Shown: piece after piece, positions 1-8,724 of the stretch
How positions within the stretch are numbered: the stretch's first letter is position 1
How the letters are laid out: the number at the start of each line of letters is the position of its first letter
Assembly: GCA_002742765.1 (NCBI GenBank)
Contig: DLUF01000042.1
Coordinates: 62,001 to 126,000, forward strand
DNA from: Sulfurospirillum sp. UBA12182
Lineage (GTDB): Bacteria > Campylobacterota > Campylobacteria > Campylobacterales > Sulfurospirillaceae
Reading direction: 5' to 3'
DNA: 64,000 bases
Program-made: the position numbers and the translations under genes
The notes under the pieces: generated by a model
Databases searched by the model: none
Told to the model about the DNA's origin: nothing
Seen by the model: only the letters and a program-made list of their open reading frames with translations

Positions 1-575
1 AAAATATCTATCCCAAGCAAAGAGGAAAAGCTCTCAAAACTTTTCCTCTCTTCTTCGCTTAAAAGCACACTCCAAGTTGCTCCATTTGCATCAAAATCCC
101 TCTTTGCAACTTCTAAATTCTGTGAACTAAAATAGTGTTCAAACCTTGAGAGTAAAGAAAAAGGTGTATAGAAATTAATATACTCTTTATGTACGTACTC
201 ACTTAGAATAGAGTTTTCTATCAACTCTTTTGCACTCCTACCATAGGCTCTTACCAAGCCTCCTGTACCTAGTTTAATTCCACCAAAATAGCGTACAACT
301 AAGATAGCACAATCAACAAGTTCACTCCCTCTCATAACATTTAAGATAGGTGGTCCTGAAGTTCCTTTTGGTTCTCCATCATCACTACAATTTTCTACAA
401 TCTGATTGTATTCATTAAGATGTCTCAAAGCCCATACGATGTGATTTGCTTTTGGATGTTCCTCTTTAAGCTTTACATGTAAAGTTTTAAAATCACTAAT
501 AGGTGCGATAAAAGCTAAAAAATGGGATTTTTTTACCTCTATTTGAAAATTTTGAATCTCTTTTACACTAAACAA
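1..575 (-). CDS. YigZ/IMPACT (UPF0029) family protein, 3' end cut by window edge
   Basis: I translated the minus strand from a TTG at 575 preceded by an AAAAAGG ribosome site. About 191 residues are visible and the frame is still open at base 1. The family signature is clear: DDGEPKGTSGPP followed by VVRYFGGIKLGTGGLVRAYG. IMPACT/YigZ proteins are about 200 residues, so almost the whole protein is present and only the extreme C-terminus is missing. The family is linked to translation regulation (eukaryotic IMPACT) but the bacterial role is not established. An exact TTTACATGTAAA copy lies inside the gene and is read as Leu-His-Val. Family call is firm; the TTG start is inferred. Confidence 0.85.
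   Translation of the reverse strand, partial: MFSVKEIQNFQIEVKKSHFLAFIAPISDFKTLHVKLKEEHPKANHIVWALRHLNEYNQIVENCSDDGEPKGTSGPPILNVMRGSELVDCAILVVRYFGGIKLGTGGLVRAYGRSAKELIENSILSEYVHKEYINFYTPFSLLSRFEHYFSSQNLEVAKRDFDANGATWSVLLSEEERKSFESFSSLLGIDI
472..483. repeat. TTTACATGTAAA, exact copy
   Basis: Inside the YigZ-family gene, read Leu-His-Val. Confidence 0.9.
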
Positions 576-667
576 GAAAAACCTTTTTATTTTATACTAA
601 GAGTATTTTAATTGTGAAAACATTATAATAATTGCTTATTCATTTCAAAACAAATAATGAGACTTTC

Positions 668-2278
668 GTGAAAAAAAACAATAACTTTATCATTTTTGTC
701 TTTTTTACTTTATTTATATATTCACTTTTTGTATATGTATATTATCAAAAATCACATCAAAATGCTATCCAACAAGCTATTTTAAGTACTCAAGACTTTT
801 TAAGAAATATAGAAGCAGCACAAACATATTTCAGTGAAGACCAAAAAAAAAGGCTTTTAAAATATCACGAAAAAGGTCTTCTAGATGAGGAGATGTTTGT
901 CCCAGAACTCTACTCTTGTACTTATGCAGCTAAAAAGATAAACCAATACTACAATGAAATTCGTGCAAAAGAGGGTTTAAGTTCTATAAGTTTACAATAT
1001 ATTGCTAAAAACCCAAAAAATATCAATAATCAAGCAACAACTGAAGAAATTGAACTTTTAGATAGATTTCAAAGAGGAGATATCACTTTTTATAAAAAAG
1101 TTTTTATCAATGACCTTGGAAAAGAGACTCTTTATTATGCAAAAGCTGGAAAACCACTTACAAAAAGCTGTCTTAATTGTCACGGAGATCCTCATTCTGC
1201 TCCATTAGCTATAATTAATGAGTATGGACCTGCAAAAGGTTTTTTTGGACAAGAAGGAGAGATACGAGCTTTTAGTAAAGTACTCATGCCTCTTGAGCCT
1301 TTCATTCAAATAGAAAGAAATGTTTTCCAAACACGTACAGTTGCTTCTTTTCTCTCTTTACTTATCATTTTCATACTCACTTTTATATTTTTAAGAAAAG
1401 AACAAAAAGAGGCAAATAAATTTCAAAAAGTAATCGATACACTCAATGAAATCGTAATTATAAAAACTAAAGAAGAAGTTTTGTCAACAAATCGTTCTTT
1501 TTTAAAGTTTTTTAATGTTAATGATATCAAAGAGTTTCAGAAAAAATACTCTTGTGTTTCTCAAGTTTTCCAAACAGAAGATGAAAGCTTAAAAATTGAT
1601 TTAAACAACATTGATGATGCTCTTATACATCAACTAGATAGTTTGGACAAATCAAAACGTATCGTTTCGATGAAAGATGGAAAAGGTGAACTCAAAAAAT
1701 TAACTATAAAGATTCATAAACTAAATGAAACCCAATATGTTATCGTTTTTTCAGATATCACCCAAATTAAAAATCGAGCAGATATGTTAGAGCAAAAGGC
1801 AAATCTTGATTCTCTCACAGGAGCTTATTCGAGAGAAAAATTTAATGAACTTTATGAGATAGAATTTAGAAGAAGTCAAAGATATATCAACTCACTCTCT
1901 CTCCTCTTTCTTGATATAGATCACTTCAAAGAGATTAATGATACTTACGGACACGATTTAGGAGATCAAGCTCTTATCCAATTTGTAAAAATCATCCAAG
2001 AAAATATCCGCCAATACGATGTTTTAGCAAGATGGGGTGGAGAAGAATTTATCTTAATGCTCCCACAAACAGATATGAGCGCTGCATTTAAAATCGCAGA
2101 AAAACTTCGAAAACAGATATCTAACCATACTTTTGAAACCATAGGTACTATCACTTGTAGTATCGGGGTTTCTATGCTACAAAAAAATGATGATATCCAC
2201 TCTTTAATCAAACGAGCAGACAATGCTTTATACAAAGCTAAGAGAAGTGGTAGAAACCGTTCTATTATAGACTTTTAA
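668..2278 (+). CDS. membrane heme-sensor diguanylate cyclase (DUF3365/Tll0287-like + GGDEF)
   Basis: Makes the second messenger c-di-GMP at the inner membrane. From the GTG at 668 it is 536 aa: an N-terminal membrane anchor, a periplasmic region ending in a CLNCH c-type heme motif (about residues 168-172), a second membrane segment near 230-245, a PAS-like linker, and a C-terminal GGDEF domain with GGEEF near residue 457 and an intact RQYD inhibitory site five residues upstream. The periplasmic part fits the DUF3365/Tll0287 heme family, so redox or gas sensing is inferred. A TTG at 632 would add 12 residues; I prefer 668 because a GAG lies 6 nt upstream and the resulting N-terminus is a normal signal anchor. 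Confidence 0.85.
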   Translation: MKKNNNFIIFVFFTLFIYSLFVYVYYQKSHQNAIQQAILSTQDFLRNIEAAQTYFSEDQKKRLLKYHEKGLLDEEMFVPELYSCTYAAKKINQYYNEIRAKEGLSSISLQYIAKNPKNINNQATTEEIELLDRFQRGDITFYKKVFINDLGKETLYYAKAGKPLTKSCLNCHGDPHSAPLAIINEYGPAKGFFGQEGEIRAFSKVLMPLEPFIQIERNVFQTRTVASFLSLLIIFILTFIFLRKEQKEANKFQKVIDTLNEIVIIKTKEEVLSTNRSFLKFFNVNDIKEFQKKYSCVSQVFQTEDESLKIDLNNIDDALIHQLDSLDKSKRIVSMKDGKGELKKLTIKIHKLNETQYVIVFSDITQIKNRADMLEQKANLDSLTGAYSREKFNELYEIEFRRSQRYINSLSLLFLDIDHFKEINDTYGHDLGDQALIQFVKIIQENIRQYDVLARWGGEEFILMLPQTDMSAAFKIAEKLRKQISNHTFETIGTITCSIGVSMLQKNDDIHSLIKRADNALYKAKRSGRNRSIIDF

Positions 2279-2289
2279 AAAGGATTTAC

Positions 2290-2493
2290 ATGTCAGATAA
2301 AAAATCTCAAATCATAGATACTATCTTGGATTTTGGACTTATCATAGGTATAAGTTTTGCTATATTTTTTGGTTTAACACTGCTAGGTGCACCTCTTTGG
2401 TTAGCACTTATATGTGTAGCTCTTTGGGGTGCTTACACTGGATATAGACCAAAATTTATAAGAAAGATTTTTAGTTTTTTATATCCTCGCTAA
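2290..2493 (+). CDS. small two-helix membrane protein, unknown
   Basis: A 67-aa protein starting 12 nt after the diguanylate cyclase with an AAAAGG ribosome site, so probably co-transcribed with it. It has two hydrophobic stretches (about residues 12-32 and 35-50) and a basic C-terminus (YRPKFIRKI), suggesting a hairpin membrane protein with a cytoplasmic tail. I do not recognise the family. Its stop overlaps by 4 nt the stop of the convergent nuclease-like gene. Confidence 0.6.
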   Translation: MSDKKSQIIDTILDFGLIIGISFAIFFGLTLLGAPLWLALICVALWGAYTGYRPKFIRKIFSFLYPR

Positions 2494-3044
2494 TCCCTAA
2501 GGCTTCTTAGAGAGTATCTTTGAGATACTAAACACTCCATGAGCTGTATGTGAGTTTTCCACAAGCCTCTTTTCTCCAACTTTGCATCTTTAGCAAGCTC
2601 TAAAAGCTTCTCTTTGCGTTCATCTTCAGCATAGATAACAAAAGGCAAAGCATATCCTTGTTCTACCATAACTTCACTATATGTTGGGTGTAACATTACT
2701 TGTACACCCTTAGGCAACTTTATATCACATACAGGATTTTGATTTGGCAGGACTCTTGTCACTTCATAATCAATTTTTTTGATATTTTTAAACACACTCA
2801 GTGCAAAAGCTTTTGCACTCTCCCCTGCTTCTAAGGCGTACTCTTTAGTGATATTAGAGCATTTTTGAAAATCTCGTTCAAACTTTTCATTTTCTATGGA
2901 TTCAGGAGTATCTATAAAACTAGTTTGACAAATCGTAAATCCCTCTTTATCTTTTAAAAGTAAAGTATCTCCATCAATTACTCTTAAAAGTTCCCCCTCT
3001 TTAGCAAACAAAAAAAGAGGCAATAAAAATAACAAATATCTCAC
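2490..3044 (-). CDS. secreted staphylococcal-nuclease-like (SNase) protein
   Basis: 184 aa with a short signal peptide (cleavage likely near residue 15) and an SNase/thermonuclease fold signature: VIDGDTLLL, then FIDTPES, and a C-terminal KRGLW. Two arginines essential in Staphylococcus nuclease appear replaced: the position before the LLLVDTPE-type strand (Arg35) reads Gln, and I see no equivalent of the DKYGR motif carrying Arg87. The Glu of DTPE is kept. It may be an altered or non-nuclease member. Start lies 10 nt downstream of proC, suggesting one operon with it. Confidence 0.75.
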   Translation of the reverse strand: MRYLLFLLPLFLFAKEGELLRVIDGDTLLLKDKEGFTICQTSFIDTPESIENEKFERDFQKCSNITKEYALEAGESAKAFALSVFKNIKKIDYEVTRVLPNQNPVCDIKLPKGVQVMLHPTYSEVMVEQGYALPFVIYAEDERKEKLLELAKDAKLEKRGLWKTHIQLMECLVSQRYSLRSLRD

Positions 3045-3053
3045 AACTATCCT

Positions 3054-3797
3054 TTATGAGAGTTTTTTAGCTTTCTTATACGCTGCTTCCGTAGCCTTAA
3101 TAAAACTATCTCTCACTCCACCCTCTTCTAACTTTGCTATACCAGCTATTGTCGTACCATTTGGAGAAGTGACTTTATCTTTTAACAAAGCAGGATGTTC
3201 TGTTTTTAAAACTTCGCCAACTCCAAAAAAAAGTTGGGCAACATACTTGTAACTTAACTCTCTTTTTAAACCAAGTTTTACTGCACCATCACTTAAAGCC
3301 TCTGCAACTAGAGCAACCCAAGCAGGAGCAGAGCCAGCTATAGCTGTGGCAATATCAAGTTCATTTTCACTCTCTAGCCAAAAGCACTCGCCAATACTAC
3401 TTAAAACCTCTAAAGCTTCCGCTTTTAACTCTTCATCTCCACAAAGTGAAGTTGCTGATTTTTGAACCATTGCCGCCATATTTGGCATAGCTCTCACATA
3501 CGCTTTTGCATCTATTTTTGATTTGAGTTTACTAAGTGTTACTCCAGCTAGAATAGAAATCAATCCTTTTGCAAAACCTTTTAACTCTAAATGCTCTAAA
3601 GATTGCGGTTTTATAGCTAAGATAACTATAAAATCATCTATAAGAGGTATCTCATTGGCAACCGTGATGGCAGGGTATAACTCTTGTAACTCTTGTGCTC
3701 TTTTTTCATAAGCTTCTACAACTGTTATATCATAACTGCTAAGACCTTTTAACATAGCACCACCCATATTTCCAGCACCAATCAACAATAACTTCAT
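3054..3797 (-). CDS. proC: pyrroline-5-carboxylate reductase
   Basis: Last step of proline synthesis: NAD(P)H-dependent reduction of pyrroline-5-carboxylate, cytoplasmic. 247 aa, slightly short for the family (about 260-280). The N-terminal Rossmann motif GAGNMGGAML is present, then RAMPNMAA in the middle and the C-terminal substrate-site signature with SPNGTTIAGI and ATEAAYKKA. First gene of a probable two-gene unit with the SNase-like gene. Confidence 0.92.
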   Translation of the reverse strand: MKLLLIGAGNMGGAMLKGLSSYDITVVEAYEKRAQELQELYPAITVANEIPLIDDFIVILAIKPQSLEHLELKGFAKGLISILAGVTLSKLKSKIDAKAYVRAMPNMAAMVQKSATSLCGDEELKAEALEVLSSIGECFWLESENELDIATAIAGSAPAWVALVAEALSDGAVKLGLKRELSYKYVAQLFFGVGEVLKTEHPALLKDKVTSPNGTTIAGIAKLEEGGVRDSFIKATEAAYKKAKKLS

Positions 3798-3850
3798 TAT
3801 ATTTCCTCTCTTCTAATACTTTTTTGCATTATAGCAAATTAGAAATAATA

Positions 3851-3922
3851 TTGAGCAAATGTAACATTTTTGTTCAATGTTTAGAAGAACTGTTGACTTT
3901 TTTCTTTAGCTAATGATAGAAT
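3851..3922 (+). promoter_or_regulatory. sigma70-type promoter with upstream inverted repeat, ferritin-like gene
   Basis: TTGACT (3893-3898), an 18-nt spacer and TAGAAT (3917-3922) lie about 35 nt before the ferritin-like start codon. Thirty bases upstream is an imperfect inverted repeat, TTGAGCAAA (3851-3859) with TTTGTTCAA (3869-3877), 8 of 9 positions matching. Such a site could bind a stress regulator; that is inference. Confidence 0.5.
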
Positions 3923-3957
3923 GTTTTTCAATGCACAGATTTTAAAGGGGTAAAACT

Positions 3958-4443
3958 ATGAATGCTTATGAATACGCAATGCAAATGGAAAAGGAAGGTG
4001 AACTTTTCTATAAAGATTTGGCACAAGAAGCGGAACAAGAGGGATTAAGAAAAATCTTTACTATGCTTGCAAACGAAGAGGTAAAACATTATAAAATGTT
4101 TGAAAAAATGGCAAAAAATAGTGACTCTATCACAGTGCCTAAAATGGAAGTTTACAAAGAAGCCAAAGAGATTTTTGCAGATATGAAAAAACTCTCTGTT
4201 GCCTACGATATAGGAGACCAACAAATCGACTTTTATAGACGAGCCATGGAAACTGAAGATAAAGCTTATGAGCTTTACATGCAAAAAGCTCAAGAGATAA
4301 GCGACCCAAAACATAGAAAAATCTTCGAGACAATTGCTGCTGAAGAGCTCAAACACAAAGAGCTTTTAGAAAATATCTTAGAATTTGTCTCTCATCCACA
4401 AGAGTGGCTAGAAAACGCTGAGTTTTACAAGATAGGCGACTAA
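3958..4443 (+). CDS. ferritin-like diiron protein (rubrerythrin-type, no rubredoxin domain)
   Basis: 161 aa, almost entirely helical, with a repeated ExxxE...EExxH pattern: MEKEGELFY and NEEVKHYKMFEKM in the first half, METEDKAYELY and AEELKHKELLENI in the second. These are the carboxylate/histidine ligands of the rubrerythrin branch of the ferritin-like family, which reduces peroxide or stores iron. No C-terminal CxxC rubredoxin module is present. A strong AAGGGG ribosome site precedes the ATG, and the gene stands alone with its own promoter and a terminator hairpin. Confidence 0.8.
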   Translation: MNAYEYAMQMEKEGELFYKDLAQEAEQEGLRKIFTMLANEEVKHYKMFEKMAKNSDSITVPKMEVYKEAKEIFADMKKLSVAYDIGDQQIDFYRRAMETEDKAYELYMQKAQEISDPKHRKIFETIAAEELKHKELLENILEFVSHPQEWLENAEFYKIGD

Positions 4444-4447
4444 CCTA

Positions 4448-4467
4448 AAGAGGGGCAAGCCCCTCTT
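4448..4467. terminator. bidirectional hairpin terminator
   Basis: Perfect 9-bp stem AAGAGGGGC / GCCCCTCTT around a 2-nt centre, just after the ferritin-like stop and just before the stop of the convergent transporter gene. Only short T/A tracts flank it. Confidence 0.7.
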
Positions 4468-4471
4468 AAAT

Positions 4472-5446
4472 CTACTCTGCTATGCATATCTCTTTTTTTA
4501 GCATGTGTTCTAAGGTTCTTAGAGCAACTATCCCAACTGTTAGTGTAGTCACAACGATAAAAAGATAAGCAAAATAACTATACATTTGGATTGAACTTAT
4601 TTTATAAGCAACCATCGAGGCTATACTCACTGCGGCTAATGGAAACGTAAAAGCCCACCAAGAGATAAAAAATTGAAGTTTTAAAAAGTTTTTATACATA
4701 AAAAAGAGCATAAAAGTAAAAAATAGAGCCAAATTGTATAAAAAACTTGCAAAAACATCAAAACTCTCATACATCTTGATATAAGCGATAAATGCGATAG
4801 CAGGTGGTGCTATAAAGATAAAAAGAGTTGGTACAAATTTTTGAGCTAATTGATGATGAAAAATAATTCTGTTTATCAAAATCGCAGTTAAAACAATCCA
4901 AAAAAAGATACCTATCGAAAAGTAGTACATCAAAAAGTGATTACTCAAATACCCACCACCCGCAACAGGTACTAAAACATTTCCAACGATAGGTATAAAC
5001 CATGCAGGATTTGAGTGTTGGATTTCTAAATTATTGTTTATCCAAAATCGAATCGTATAAAAGGTAAAAAATGTCTGCATAATTATACCTATGTACATAA
5101 ATATATGCGAAACACCTGAGTGAATATCGTGAAATACGATACAAAGTAGTAAAAAAGAGATAGAACTAGCAGCAAAAAAGTTGATTCTGACAGGATGAGC
5201 AAACTCTTTTTTTACCTCATCAAAATACTTAATTCCCTTCATTACATAAAAAAGAAAGATAGTTATAAAAACTATCAAATCAACACCAGCAAACAGATTT
5301 CCAAATAGACTCCAAAATCCTAAAATGCTAGCAGCTTTTTGAAAAACTATCGTCAACCCAGAAAGCCCCATAACAACAGCAAACATCATAATCGGAAAGA
5401 ACTTTAGCCTATTTGATGGGATTGCTTTACATGTACTCTTTTCCAC
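4472..5446 (-). CDS. TDT/SLAC1 (TehA-like) family membrane transporter
   Basis: 324 aa with about ten predicted membrane helices. The region NPAWFIPIVGNVLVPVAG is typical of the tellurite-resistance/dicarboxylate transporter (TDT) family that includes TehA and SLAC1 anion channels. Substrate cannot be read from the sequence. It lies 1 nt from the upstream hypothetical gene, so the two are probably co-transcribed. Confidence 0.75.
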   Translation of the reverse strand: MEKSTCKAIPSNRLKFFPIMMFAVVMGLSGLTIVFQKAASILGFWSLFGNLFAGVDLIVFITIFLFYVMKGIKYFDEVKKEFAHPVRINFFAASSISFLLLCIVFHDIHSGVSHIFMYIGIIMQTFFTFYTIRFWINNNLEIQHSNPAWFIPIVGNVLVPVAGGGYLSNHFLMYYFSIGIFFWIVLTAILINRIIFHHQLAQKFVPTLFIFIAPPAIAFIAYIKMYESFDVFASFLYNLALFFTFMLFFMYKNFLKLQFFISWWAFTFPLAAVSIASMVAYKISSIQMYSYFAYLFIVVTTLTVGIVALRTLEHMLKKEICIAE

Positions 5447-5447
5447 A

Positions 5448-5999
5448 CTATTCTCCTTTATAACTCATCAGTGAATGTAAGGCACAATCAACTCTTTTTT
5501 CTATATCTTTTGCATACTCGTCCATAAAATCAATCTGTACTTTATAAATCAAATTTTGTTCATACAAAAAATTAAAAACTAAGTAACCTCTATACAGTTT
5601 ACTCTCAGGAGTCTTTTTACCTGGGTCTAGTTTGTCATTTTCATACACTATCACATCAAGAAAAAGCTTTTTATCTTTTACATGTAAAGATTTTTCATAT
5701 TTTTTCAAACTCTTTTTTATCAAGTCCTCAATCTCTTCTGTTGTGATATGAGTAAAAAGAGTTGAATCCATATAAAGAGCTTTTTGCGCTTTTACCTCTA
5801 AAGTCAAATCGCCTCTACTTAATGCTTCTTGTATCTTATGTAACAAACCTTTTTCATACAGTTTTTCAAAGACTACAACTTCTTTATGACAAGGCAATCT
5901 CTTTGCCTTTGCACTAGAATTAAGCTTGATATAAATAGCTTGAGCTAGATAAAATGTAACTATGGCTATAATAAGCCACAAAAGAATTTTTTTTGCCAT
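5448..5999 (-). CDS. membrane-anchored hypothetical protein
   Basis: From the ATG at 5999 (AGG 8 nt upstream) the product is 183 aa: a single N-terminal membrane segment (about residues 4-22) and a soluble, charged region probably in the periplasm. A longer frame starts at 6053 but would run into the divergent promoter. I do not recognise the family. An exact TTTACATGTAAA copy inside it reads Leu-His-Val. Confidence 0.55.
   Translation of the reverse strand: MAKKILLWLIIAIVTFYLAQAIYIKLNSSAKAKRLPCHKEVVVFEKLYEKGLLHKIQEALSRGDLTLEVKAQKALYMDSTLFTHITTEEIEDLIKKSLKKYEKSLHVKDKKLFLDVIVYENDKLDPGKKTPESKLYRGYLVFNFLYEQNLIYKVQIDFMDEYAKDIEKRVDCALHSLMSYKGE
5677..5688. repeat. TTTACATGTAAA, exact copy
   Basis: Inside the membrane-anchored hypothetical gene, read Leu-His-Val. 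Confidence 0.9.
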
Positions 6000-6038
6000 C
6001 ACACACACCTGTATTTTGTGTGAAATGATACTAAGTTT

Positions 6039-6067
6039 TTGAACATATGTCAATTATATGTTATAAT
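6039..6067 (+). promoter_or_regulatory. promoter of the DUF134 regulator with operator-like inverted repeat
   Basis: TTGAAC (6039-6044), 17-nt spacer, TATAAT (6062-6067). Inside the spacer is AACATAT (6042-6048) and ATATGTT (6056-6062), a perfect 7-bp inverted repeat with a 7-nt gap. Because the gene encodes a predicted DNA-binding protein, autoregulation is plausible. Confidence 0.6.
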
Positions 6068-6092
6068 TTTTGAAAATTTATAAAGGTACTTT

Positions 6093-6689
6093 ATGGGACG
6101 CTGTAAAAAACAAAGAGCTTACTCTTTCAAACCACAATTCACCTCTTTCGCTCCTCTTTCTAAAGAGTTTACAGGAACGATAACTCTCAATCATGATGAA
6201 TTAGAAGCTGTATTTTTGATGGATTACCAAGACCTTTATCAAGAAGATGCAGCAAAGCTTATGAATGTATCTCGTCCAACACTCTCAAGAATCATCAAAA
6301 ATGCTAGAAACAAGATAGCAACAGCTATCATAAGAGGTTCTAACTTAGATATTAACGACGATAAAGAAGATTTTAAAGTAGCCATTAGCCTTCCTAGTGA
6401 AAACTGCTTTGAAAGCACCACGCCAAAAGAGTCTCTCATCGCTATCATCGAGATAGATGAAGGAAAGATACAAGAAATCTCCTATATAAAAAATCCTATC
6501 ATAGAATTAGAAGAGCGTCCAAGTAAAATCCTTCCTCAAACACTCAAACAATACGGAGTCAACTTTTTCATAGCCTCTATGATGGGAGAAGGACTTAAAA
6601 ACTCTTTGATAGCACAAGGAATCTTTATTCATGAAAATCCTTCGATAAGCTCTTTTGAAGATATTAGTAGATTATTTACAAACAAATAG
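6093..6689 (+). CDS. DUF134 helix-turn-helix protein fused to a NifX/NifB-type domain
   Basis: 198 aa. The N-terminal part has the DUF134 pattern: start MGRCKK, then LDE-type helix and a helix-turn-helix reading AAKLMNVSRPTLSRII (about residues 53-70). The C-terminal half (about 90-190) resembles the dinitrogenase iron-molybdenum cofactor (NifX/NifY) fold. Members are predicted DNA-binding regulators often tied to metal or Fe-S status; target unknown. It has its own promoter, and the thioredoxin and hypothetical genes follow 27 nt later. Confidence 0.75.
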   Translation: MGRCKKQRAYSFKPQFTSFAPLSKEFTGTITLNHDELEAVFLMDYQDLYQEDAAKLMNVSRPTLSRIIKNARNKIATAIIRGSNLDINDDKEDFKVAISLPSENCFESTTPKESLIAIIEIDEGKIQEISYIKNPIIELEERPSKILPQTLKQYGVNFFIASMMGEGLKNSLIAQGIFIHENPSISSFEDISRLFTNK

Positions 6690-6716
6690 TATAATTTCTT
6701 TTTATAAGGAAAAGAT

Positions 6717-7148
6717 ATGAAACACTCGATAGTACTATTTGTTTTGATTATATTTACAACTTTCTCTTTCGCTTCAAATGAAGAGTTTACAAAAGACTTT
6801 TCGTATATGCAAAACTATCAAAAAGCAAAAGAAAAATCTTTACATGTAAACAAGCCTTTGCTAGTTTTATTTGTAACGACCACTTGTCCTTGGTGCAAAA
6901 AACTAGAAAATCAAACTTTATCAAAAGAGCATATAAATGCCTTTATCCATAAAAATTTTATCCCTGTTGTTTTAGATAAAGAAAAAGATACTTATCCTCA
7001 ATTTTTACAACCAAAAGTTGTCCCTACTATCTACTTTGTTGATACAAAAAAAGAGAAATCTTTTGGAGAGATACTTGGATATAAAAATAAATCAGATTTC
7101 TATGAACTCTTACAAAAAGCTTCTCTAAGAGCTAAGGAGCAAAAATGA
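6717..7148 (+). CDS. periplasmic thioredoxin-fold protein (SoxW/thioredoxin_7-like)
   Basis: 143 aa with a signal peptide (cleavage near residue 19) and a thioredoxin fold carrying the redox motif CPWC (about residues 57-60) and the cis-proline region KVVPTIYF. Likely reduces or oxidises exported thiols. It overlaps the next gene by 4 nt (ATGA type), so they are co-translated. An exact TTTACATGTAAA copy lies just upstream of the CPWC codons and reads Leu-His-Val. Confidence 0.8.
   Translation: MKHSIVLFVLIIFTTFSFASNEEFTKDFSYMQNYQKAKEKSLHVNKPLLVLFVTTTCPWCKKLENQTLSKEHINAFIHKNFIPVVLDKEKDTYPQFLQPKVVPTIYFVDTKKEKSFGEILGYKNKSDFYELLQKASLRAKEQK
6839..6850. repeat. TTTACATGTAAA, exact copy
   Basis: Inside the thioredoxin-like gene, read Leu-His-Val. 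Confidence 0.9.
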
Positions 7149-7582
7149 GAATTTTATTTTTAACTTTTTTTATCTTCTCTTCGGGGCTTTTTGCGCTTAC
7201 CCCTTTTTCTTTAGAGAGTCTTTCAAGTGTAAACTTCAAAATTCTAAATAAAAACAAAGCCTTAGATGAAAAAGTATATATAGAACTAAGTAAAAAAATA
7301 GAAGAAAAACTTCACGATGCAGGCATACAAACACAAAGCAAAAGTTTTGCGAACTTACTGTTGAAAATCCAATCTATAAAGCTTGATAAAACTACTGTTT
7401 ACAATGTCTCTTTAACGCTTATTGAAGACGTTAGCATACCAAGAGATGAAGAGGTAAAAGCCATCGCTATCACTTTTTCTAAGAGTGATTTTTTTGAGAC
7501 TACTTCGCCAAAAGAGGAGCTACTCGAATCAATAGATTTTCTAGTTGATGATTTTCTCACACAGCACAAAGAAGAAAACTAA
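7145..7582 (+). CDS. exported hypothetical protein
   Basis: 145 aa with an N-terminal signal peptide (MRILFLTFFIF...LFA) and a soluble alpha/beta remainder; probably periplasmic. Translationally coupled to the thioredoxin-like gene. No family recognised. Its end overlaps the end of the convergent histidine kinase gene by 4 nt. Confidence 0.55.
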   Translation: MRILFLTFFIFSSGLFALTPFSLESLSSVNFKILNKNKALDEKVYIELSKKIEEKLHDAGIQTQSKSFANLLLKIQSIKLDKTTVYNVSLTLIEDVSIPRDEEVKAIAITFSKSDFFETTSPKEELLESIDFLVDDFLTQHKEEN

Positions 7583-8724
7583 AAAACAAAAGTAAAACTA
7601 CTCCCCTTTTTCAGGGTTGATTCAAGTTCGATTTTTACTCCGTTTTTATCACAGATATTTTTAACGATACTAAGTCCTATCCCAAAACCACCAGATATCT
7701 TATCCCCCCTATAATACCTCTCAAAGATTTTCTCTTTCTCTTTTATGCCCTTGCCTTCATCACAAATTTGTAAGTAAATTTGTCTATCTTTTTTATACAG
7801 ATTAATCGTTATAATTGTTTGGTTTTTTGAGTATTTTATAGCATTTGAGAGTGTGTTATCTATAATCCTTGATAACTCCAATCTACTGAAATCTACAAAT
7901 ATATCATCTTCTATATTTTGTGTAACTTTTATCTCTTTTGCCTCAAGCAAATCTTTAAAAAAATCTATCCTCTCTTTACAAAATAAAGAGAGATTTAGGT
8001 GTTCTTTTGGATGTTCTACAACATTTTTTCTCACAAAAAATTCCAAATCCTCATAAACGACTATCATGTTTTTTAAAGCTGACTTTGCTCTTTTTATCAT
8101 CTTGTTTTTTTCCAAAGTCTCATCTAGTCCATCTAAGTTTAACAAGATTACTCCAAGAGGTGTTTTCATCTCATGCATCGCATCTTTGATAAAGTTTTCG
8201 AGATACTGGTTGAACTTCTTATAAGGTTCTGTACTCTGCTTTAGGATAAAAACCGTTGCTATAAAAAGAAGTATAACGATAATAATCAAAATCAAAAGAA
8301 CATTTAAGATGATTGGAAGGTAGCTTATCTTTTTTGCAACAACAAGATATTTGGCTCCAAAAACATTCTCTTTGAGTTGAAATCTAAGATAGATAAGCTC
8401 ATCATCTTCAACGATATTTTGAGTAAAAGAAGGTAAAGTTGAGTCGTCTAAAAAAGAGAAAATTTCTTTTTCATCTTTATCGTAAATCCCAGCTTGATAG
8501 ATATTTGAACGAGGGAAAAAAAACTCTCTCTCAGAAGAGTTTGAAAATTTGTAGATTTTATTTGCAACTTTTTGCGCATATCCTTGAAGTGAAATCTTGT
8601 CTTGAAGTGAACTTTTTTCTAACTCTGAACTGATATAAAAATGCAAAGGAAGCGTAGCTATAAGGATAAGAATGCTTACATGTAAAAAAAGATATTTTAA
8701 ATCTATAATTTTTTGATTAACCAA
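7579..8724 (-). CDS. sensor histidine kinase
   Basis: 381 aa. Two membrane segments (about 12-30 and 137-161) bracket a periplasmic sensor of about 105 residues. No obvious HAMP follows. The HisKA helix has the phospho-acceptor histidine in DAMHEMKTPLG (His184), then the N-box DNTLSNAIKYS, the G1 box CDEGKGI and the G2 box GGFGIGLSIV, so the kinase looks active. It overlaps the response regulator by 8 nt and closes a Cache sensor-regulator-kinase unit downstream of tsdA, suggesting control by a sulfur or electron-donor signal. Confidence 0.88.
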   Translation of the reverse strand: MVNQKIIDLKYLFLHVSILILIATLPLHFYISSELEKSSLQDKISLQGYAQKVANKIYKFSNSSEREFFFPRSNIYQAGIYDKDEKEIFSFLDDSTLPSFTQNIVEDDELIYLRFQLKENVFGAKYLVVAKKISYLPIILNVLLILIIIVILLFIATVFILKQSTEPYKKFNQYLENFIKDAMHEMKTPLGVILLNLDGLDETLEKNKMIKRAKSALKNMIVVYEDLEFFVRKNVVEHPKEHLNLSLFCKERIDFFKDLLEAKEIKVTQNIEDDIFVDFSRLELSRIIDNTLSNAIKYSKNQTIITINLYKKDRQIYLQICDEGKGIKEKEKIFERYYRGDKISGGFGIGLSIVKNICDKNGVKIELESTLKKGSSFTFVF

